Below are positions 59,406-64,000 of a DNA stretch of 64,000 nucleotides, piece by piece. The stretch is from Bacillota bacterium (GTDB lineage Bacteria > Bacillota > Clostridia > Christensenellales > Aristaeellaceae), in NCBI GenBank assembly GCA_023425025.1, contig JAFADG010000008.1:110738-174737 (forward strand). Reading direction: 5' to 3'. The notes beneath the pieces are model-generated. The model was not told where the DNA came from. It was given only the letters and a program-made list of their open reading frames with translations, and searched no databases. The translations under genes and the position numbers were made by a program. How positions within the stretch are numbered: position 1 is the first letter of the stretch; each line of letters begins with the position of its first letter.

Positions 59406-59923
59406 CAGGAGTACAAGCCGTTGAAAAGCTCAAACAGTGGGGATACCAAATCGCGCTCAAAAAGGACGGGCATATATCCGCCGTCCTGCCGGGTGGGCTG
59501 AACGCACCCGGGGAAGCCGGGGCGCTGCTGGAGGATATCCGCAGGGACCGGGAAAGCGTCATTGCTTTCCTCGTGGATCTGGAGGCAGGCGCCCAGGTGG
59601 TGGCGTCCGAGGCACAGTTTTTCCGTTCCGGGGACCTGTGTGCCTTCCTGGCCCTTCTATGGGACGCGCATGCAGGCAAGATAACATTTACGGGTGATAT
59701 CATCTATCATACCGAAACAAACACGATTGAAGCTTTCTGGCGCCCGAAGGAGCCTCTTCCGTTCTATCAGCCTGGCTTGTCTGGAAGGGACATCGGCAGC
59801 TTTGTCACAGGGCGGCTTCTGGAATTGAACCGGGAGAAATCAAGCAATTTGCCGATTGCTCGAGAGCCTCGAAAGCTAGTAGAGGAGGCTTTGCTGGAAA
59901 GCATGCTGTTTACTTGTGAATGA
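59402..59923 (+). CDS. Hypothetical protein coupled to the primase
   Basis: A 173-residue soluble protein of unknown family. The first 75 residues (VEKLKQWGYQIALKKDGHISAVLPG) and a central sheet-like region (AGKITFTGDIIYHTETNTIEAFWRP) show no catalytic motif that I recognise. Its ATG overlaps the primase stop as ATGA, with GGAGGAGG upstream, so the two products are made together and likely act together in replication. Confidence 0.72.
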   Translation: MTGVQAVEKLKQWGYQIALKKDGHISAVLPGGLNAPGEAGALLEDIRRDRESVIAFLVDLEAGAQVVASEAQFFRSGDLCAFLALLWDAHAGKITFTGDIIYHTETNTIEAFWRPKEPLPFYQPGLSGRDIGSFVTGRLLELNREKSSNLPIAREPRKLVEEALLESMLFTCE

Positions 59924-59991
59924 ATCCACCTGCGATCATGTCTTGTTGAATTTTTTGGAAACTTGCCAATTACGAAAGGAGAATCCTACTT

Positions 59992-60456
59992 ATGACAATC
60001 TGCTCTATTTGTGAGTTCATCTATTGCGAAACCGACACCATGGAAACAAAGGAACATGAAAAGTATTGCGTCCTTTATGCCTATGCCACTGCAAAACCGG
60101 GATACCTTCATTACAAAAAGGATGAACAGGTGAAAATGTTCAATGATGGACAGTCTGTTTTGCATAACGACAAGCGCCCGTTTGCCCAATACTATGCTTT
60201 CCACCTGATTGCCCGATCAAGGTTTTCACACAGCTATTATAAAAATGACTTCTCCGATGATCATCCGGACTTCCAAACATTTGCGGCCATGATGCTCAAT
60301 CAGCCAAGTACGCAGAAACGCTTCAGGAACTGCCCCGAAGTTCTTGAAGAGCTTATCAGGCAGTATGGCAAACGGGAAGGCTTAAAAAACGGCCATGAAG
60401 TGTTTGTTACTCCAAGCATGAAAAGAAAGAAGAAATCCTATATGGTTTTTGAGTAG
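59992..60456 (+). CDS. Hypothetical protein with N-terminal cysteine cluster
   Basis: A 154-residue basic protein. The N-terminus has Cys4, Cys7, Cys12 and, after an acidic loop with His22, Cys26 (CSICEFIYCETDTMETKEHE), a possible zinc finger. The rest is helical and basic, ending RKKKSYMVFE. AAAGGAG lies upstream of the ATG. I do not recognise the family. It lies between the replication genes and the amidoligase cassette. Confidence 0.68.
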   Translation: MTICSICEFIYCETDTMETKEHEKYCVLYAYATAKPGYLHYKKDEQVKMFNDGQSVLHNDKRPFAQYYAFHLIARSRFSHSYYKNDFSDDHPDFQTFAAMMLNQPSTQKRFRNCPEVLEELIRQYGKREGLKNGHEVFVTPSMKRKKKSYMVFE

Positions 60457-60597
60457 CACCCTATTTTCCGTCGTCAAATTGTGACGAACAAGACACACAT
60501 ACATAAGGGAAACAACGCTGAAACAACCCGCTTATAACGTGGCTATACGCCCCCACCTACGCTAAGATACACACATCAAAAGCAGGGGGGCGCTACC

Positions 60598-61482
60598 ATG
60601 AAGAACCAAAACTTCGGTATCGAAATCGAACTGACCGGAATCACCCGTAAGGAAGCCGCCACCGTTATGTCTAATTATTTCGGAAATCGCGGCGTCAGCA
60701 ACGAGGGCGGTTCTTATGACACCTATTGCGCTTTTGATCAGCAGGGCCGTAAGTGGAAGGCCATGAGCGACGCTTCCATCCGCAAGGAAACCAAGGATGG
60801 CAATGCTACCCAGGATCGTGCCTACTCCTGCGAGATCGTTTCTCCCATCTGCCAGTATGCGGATATCGAGACCGTCCAAGAAATCGTGCGGCTGCTGCGC
60901 AAAGCCGGTGCCCGCGTCAATAACTCCTGCGGTATCCACGTCCATATTGACGCCGCGCCGCACACCGCGCAGAGCTTGCGGAACCTGGCGAACATCTTCG
61001 CCAGCCGGGAGGAAATGCTGGTGCATGCGCTGGGCATCGAATCCGCCCGCATGAACTACTGCAAGAAGGCCGACGGGGAATTCATGAAGCGCCTGAATGC
61101 CGCCAAGCCCTCCACCCGAATCCAGCTTCAGGGCATCTGGTACAACGGCACCGACGAGAGCCACATCCATTACTCCAATACCCGCTACCGCATGCTGAAC
61201 TTCCACGCAGTGTTTTCCAAGGGAACGGTGGAATTCCGCTGCTTCAACGGCACCACCCACGCCGGGGAAATCAAGGCCTACATTCAGTTCTGCCTGGCCG
61301 TCAGCCATCAGGCCCTCACCCAGCGCTCCGCCACCTATAAGCCGGTGGTCACGGACAACGAGAAGTACACCTTCCGCTGCTGGCTGCTCCGGCTGGGCCT
61401 CATCGGGGACGAGTTCAAGACGGCCCGGCTCCACCTGATGAAGCGGCTGGAGGGGAACAGCGCCTGGCGGCATGCCAGCTAA
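60598..61482 (+). CDS. Amidoligase-family protein (COOH-NH2 ligase fold)
   Basis: A 294-residue protein matching the amidoligase_2 family, a glutamine-synthetase-like fold. FGIEIELTGITRKEA is the first metal-binding strand (E9, E11). DTYCAFDQQGRKWKAMSDASIR, CEIVSPICQYADIE, NNSCGIHVHID and VEFRCFNGTTH follow. These enzymes are predicted to join an amino acid to a peptide or metabolite using ATP. The gene is followed by a gamma-glutamylcyclotransferase, a pairing that suggests gamma-glutamyl amide chemistry. Confidence 0.85.
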   Translation: MKNQNFGIEIELTGITRKEAATVMSNYFGNRGVSNEGGSYDTYCAFDQQGRKWKAMSDASIRKETKDGNATQDRAYSCEIVSPICQYADIETVQEIVRLLRKAGARVNNSCGIHVHIDAAPHTAQSLRNLANIFASREEMLVHALGIESARMNYCKKADGEFMKRLNAAKPSTRIQLQGIWYNGTDESHIHYSNTRYRMLNFHAVFSKGTVEFRCFNGTTHAGEIKAYIQFCLAVSHQALTQRSATYKPVVTDNEKYTFRCWLLRLGLIGDEFKTARLHLMKRLEGNSAWRHAS

Positions 61483-61533
61483 CCGCAGAATAATGTGCTG
61501 TGCTATCGGCAATACGGGCAGAAGGAGATATAT

Positions 61534-62004
61534 ATGAAAATCTATGCTGCTTATGGTTCCAACATCAACCTGGATCAAATGTCCGTCCGCTGCCCCGCTG
61601 CCGTGCCTATCGGAAAGGGCTGGCTCATGAACTACCACCTGCTTTTCCGTGGGCTGGGGCGCGGCGGTGTGGCTACGGTGGAGCCCAGGCGGAGCCGCCG
61701 GGTACCGATCCTGCTATGGGCAATCACCGAAAAATGCGAGAAGGCGCTGGATATTTATGAGGGATTTCCTTCGCTGTATCGAAAGGAAACCCTATCGGTG
61801 GAAGACATTGAATGGTTGCCCAACAATGCCATGCTGCAGGCTACAGGGACAAAGGCTGACGCGATGATTTACATTATGAACTATGGCCATACTGAGCCGC
61901 CTCGGCATGCCTACCTTGAATCTATAAAGGCCGGATATCGGACATTCGGTTACCATATTCGCTATCTGTCAGAAGCGGTGCGCCGCACAGAGCGGCTCGT
62001 GTGA
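61534..62004 (+). CDS. Gamma-glutamylcyclotransferase-like (GGCT/AIG2) protein
   Basis: A 156-residue GGCT-fold protein. The substrate loop is AAYGSN (5-10) and the catalytic glutamate is Glu76 in LDIYEGFPSLY. GGCT enzymes release 5-oxoproline from gamma-glutamyl amines or peptides. AAGGAG lies upstream of the ATG at 61534, 51 bases after the amidoligase. The pair could form a make-and-remove module for a gamma-glutamyl tag. Confidence 0.85.
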   Translation: MKIYAAYGSNINLDQMSVRCPAAVPIGKGWLMNYHLLFRGLGRGGVATVEPRRSRRVPILLWAITEKCEKALDIYEGFPSLYRKETLSVEDIEWLPNNAMLQATGTKADAMIYIMNYGHTEPPRHAYLESIKAGYRTFGYHIRYLSEAVRRTERLV

Positions 62005-62038
62005 GAGTTCCCACCAAATTAACTTTCAATATTAAAGT

Positions 62039-62079
62039 AGCCGGAGATGGTTGTAAATGCATCCATTTCCGGCTATAAT
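62039..62079 (+). promoter_or_regulatory. Promoter embedded in a dyad before the ATPase gene
   Basis: TTGTAA (62051-62056) and a perfect TATAAT (62074-62079) are 17 bases apart. A 12-base inverted repeat (AGCCGGAGATGG at 62039-62050 with 62063-62074, one mismatch) encloses the -35 and spacer and could be a repressor site or hairpin. Confidence 0.65.
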
Positions 62080-62113
62080 AATATCATGTATTAATTTAGC
62101 CGGAGGTATTGCC

Positions 62114-63331
62114 ATGTATATCAAAAGGCATATAGAGGCTACCGTGCAAAAGGCCGCTTCGCAGTTCTCCGCGGTGCTGCTCACCGGAGCGAGGCAGGTG
62201 GGCAAAACAACGCTATTACGCCATGTCTTCCCTGCCCTCCCTTATATCACGCTGGACGACCCACAGGTGCTGCAGGCGGCTGTGGAGCAGAGCGGCACCT
62301 TTTTTAGGATCAATCCGCCGCCGGTTCTGGTGGATGAGGTGCAGTATGCGCCAAATCTTTTTCCCTATGTCAAAATGCAGGTGGATAATACGCATGACAA
62401 GGGTATGTTTTTGATGACCGGCTCCCAGCAATTCAGCCTGATGCGTAACGTCAGCGAATCCCTGGCAGGGCGCGTGAGCATCCTGAGCATGCTGGGGCTT
62501 TCCACCCGTGAATTGCAGGGGGATGAAACCATCACGCCCTTTGTCCCTACGGAGGATTTTCTGCTTGCCCGGCGCACGGCCGTAAAGCCTATGGCCTATG
62601 CAAAAGTGTGGGAAACCATCTGGCGCGGCAGCATGCCGGAGATGAACGCATCCGCCATGGACTGGCAGCTGTTTTATGCGTCGTATACCAAGACCTATCT
62701 GGAGCGGGATGTCCGAGAGCTTGCCCAGGTGGGTGACGAATTGAAATTCCTGCGCTTTATGACCGCACTGGCGGCCCAGATCGGGAATCTTACCAACAAG
62801 GCGGCCATTGCTAATGATGTGGGCGTCAGCCAGCCCACCATCGACCGCTGGCTCTCCATCCTTTGCGCATCCAACATCGTTTACTTGCTCCAGCCTTGGC
62901 ACTCCAACATATTGAAACGGGCGGTCAAGACGCCGAAGGTCTATTTCACCGACACAGGCTTGGCCGCTTACCTGACCAAATGGACAAGCGCCGATGTGCT
63001 GGAAAGCGGCGCGATGGCAGGCGCGTTTTTTGAGAATTACGTGGTCATGGAGATCATCAAAAGCTTCCTGAATGCCGGGCAGGAGGCGCCTGTCTATTTC
63101 TACCGTGACAAGGACCAGGCAGAAATCGACCTGATCGTAAGGCAAGGGGATAAGCTATACCCCATAGAGATCAAAAAACATGCCGATCCTTCCAAACGCG
63201 ACATTGCCGCATTTTCGGTTCTGGACCGCATTCCGGGCATGAAGCGAGGAGCCGGCGGCGTGGTGTGCATGGTCGATCAGTTGCTTCCCATGTCGCCGAT
63301 GGATTTTGCTGTTCCCGTACACTATTTATAG
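62114..63331 (+). CDS. AAA ATPase with DUF4143 C-terminal domain
   Basis: A 405-residue protein. The AAA_14-type N-terminus has Walker A TGARQVGKTTLLRH and Walker B PVLVDEVQYAP, with the sensor stretch FLMTGSQQFSLM. A winged-helix-like middle (LTNKAAIANDVGVSQPTIDRWLSIL) leads to DUF4143, whose end (YFYRDKDQAEIDLIVRQGDKLYPIEIKK) resembles a PD-(D/E)xK core. Function of this widespread family is unknown. CGGAGG precedes the ATG, and it has its own promoter. Confidence 0.88.
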   Translation: MYIKRHIEATVQKAASQFSAVLLTGARQVGKTTLLRHVFPALPYITLDDPQVLQAAVEQSGTFFRINPPPVLVDEVQYAPNLFPYVKMQVDNTHDKGMFLMTGSQQFSLMRNVSESLAGRVSILSMLGLSTRELQGDETITPFVPTEDFLLARRTAVKPMAYAKVWETIWRGSMPEMNASAMDWQLFYASYTKTYLERDVRELAQVGDELKFLRFMTALAAQIGNLTNKAAIANDVGVSQPTIDRWLSILCASNIVYLLQPWHSNILKRAVKTPKVYFTDTGLAAYLTKWTSADVLESGAMAGAFFENYVVMEIIKSFLNAGQEAPVYFYRDKDQAEIDLIVRQGDKLYPIEIKKHADPSKRDIAAFSVLDRIPGMKRGAGGVVCMVDQLLPMSPMDFAVPVHYL

Positions 63332-63397
63332 AACTGCTCTTGTCTGCGATGGCGGTCTTATCCTGCAAAGGATGGGAGCGTGTTTTCAGCTAACGGC

Positions 63398-63946
63398 TTT
63401 TTAGCCTTATCGGGGGACTTTCTAGGCACTTTATAGCCTTTTCTCCAAACGGACATTGGTTGAACGGCAGACATCTTCCAAACCCGAAACCCCTTGATTT
63501 TACTTGGTTTTTCAAAATCGACAGCTGTCCCCTCTTGGACAGGATGGACTTTCTAGCCTTTTTAGCCTTTTTAGCTGGGTGTGCGCATGAGATATTAGCC
63601 TTTTCGGACTTTTCCAATAGTTACAACTTTTAAACAACTTACCTTCTCATACTTTTTAAGTACAGCAGTACCCTGGAACTCCCCGCCATTACCTTCTGCT
63701 GCTATTGGTTTGAAGATGATTGAAGGATTGCATAACGATTATTTTCCTTGCCTATAGGCTAAAAAGGCTAAAAAGTCTGGAAAGTCTCCTGTAGTGCAGT
63801 TCATTGCATTTAACTGTCGGACAGGAAAGGACGAGTGGTCAGTCAACAACACCCGACATACCCATAGATGCCGAAAGGGGATGTTCCTCTCACCAGGAAA
63901 GACACCATACTTTTTAGCCTTTTGGAAATCCGCAAAAGGCTAAAAA
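63398..63946. repeat. Origin-like non-coding region with repeated TAGCCTTTT motifs
   Basis: The 669 bases from the ATPase stop to the window end have no credible gene. TAGCC followed by T-runs occurs at 63402, 63434, 63554, 63563, 63596 and 63915, and inverted at 63761-63770 and 63934-63942. A longer composite (GGACTTTCTAGCC plus two motif copies, 63545-63572) recurs inverted at 63755-63785. The last pair forms a perfect 14-bp hairpin (63911-63924 with 63933-63946). This resembles iterons of a replication or transfer origin. Confidence 0.65.
63479..63510. repeat. Right candidate attachment repeat
   Basis: A 32-base segment matching 50501-50532 in the same orientation with five mismatches. 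The core CCCTTGATTTTACTTGGTTT differs from the left copy in two of 20 bases. It may be an attachment-site copy, but imperfect identity and its location inside the repeat-rich region keep this tentative. Confidence 0.4.
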
Positions 63947-64000
63947 CTCGCCTGCTCAGGAATGATCAGGGCAAAGGGGGGAGGGGGGGCAAATCTCTGG

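Noticed and set aside
63390..63617. A 75-codon minus-strand frame with KKAKKARKS repeats
   Set aside because: The apparent protein is a translation of the TAGCCTTTT repeats, lacks a start signal and is better explained as non-coding.
63332..64000. A copy of the tRNA-Val 3' end as right attachment site
   Set aside because: No match to the T-arm or acceptor sequence was found; only the terminator-derived 32-base repeat recurs, so a classical tRNA-duplicating site is not supported within the window.

Overview
The window looks like about 64 kb of a high-GC (roughly 55-60%) Clostridia chromosome, probably from a gut or rumen anaerobe. Pointers are the CdaA-CdaR pair, an RsmG/Noc-like pair, a spore-former-style DacF carboxypeptidase, tRNA with encoded CCA, strong AGGAGG-type ribosome binding sites, frequent ATGA gene overlaps, and intergenic stem-loop repeats of a kind I associate with gut Firmicutes. 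Genus cannot be assigned from sequence reading alone.

Layout. 1-12.3 kb: housekeeping genes (ABC transporter end, topB, MFS carrier, pepF, uppP, a von Willebrand protein, ychF, an ATP-grasp enzyme) separated by unusual hairpin-rich spacers. 12.6-19 kb: a tightly overlapping minus-strand operon, cdaA-cdaR-membrane protein-P-loop ATPase-rRNA m5C methylase-GNAT. 19-23 kb: radC, a YdcF-like protein, rsmG, a noc-like parB and an NlpC/P60 lysin. 23.4-27 kb: a coupled catalase operon (katA, DUF4491, YbaN-like, DODA dioxygenase) and a Smr protein. 27-44 kb: a complete hexuronate island. The plus-strand genes uxaC-uxuA-uxuB take glucuronate to 2-keto-3-deoxygluconate (KDG). The minus-strand genes uxaB-uxaA handle the galacturonate branch, and kdgK plus an aldolase-VOC fusion finish to pyruvate and glyceraldehyde-3-phosphate. 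A TRAP transporter (dctPQM) is the likely importer and an IclR protein the likely regulator. 44-50.4 kb: a 54-residue small protein, a GlsB-like protein, dacF, capA, a solitary cas6-like gene, a sugar-phosphate isomerase and rplS.

50.4-64 kb is accessory DNA starting just 3' of a tRNA-Val(GAC) gene. It carries a tyrosine integrase, a small HTH (excisionase/AlpA-like) gene and a CHC2-Toprim-DUF3987 primase. The integrase and primase operons diverge around a perfect inverted repeat, and there is a non-coding region packed with TAGCCTTTT repeats that resembles a replication origin. No relaxase, conjugation or capsid genes are visible, so the layout resembles a satellite or non-conjugative integrative element. 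A 32-bp sequence next to the tRNA recurs imperfectly at 63.48 kb and may mark the ends. Cargo includes a macro-domain/VWA/alarmone-hydrolase-like operon, a Phd antitoxin with a toxin gene killed by one stop codon, an amidoligase plus gamma-glutamylcyclotransferase pair, and an AAA-DUF4143 ATPase. The most promising places for undescribed biology are the macro-VWA-HD operon, the amidoligase cassette, the repeat-rich origin-like region and the solitary cas6-like gene.
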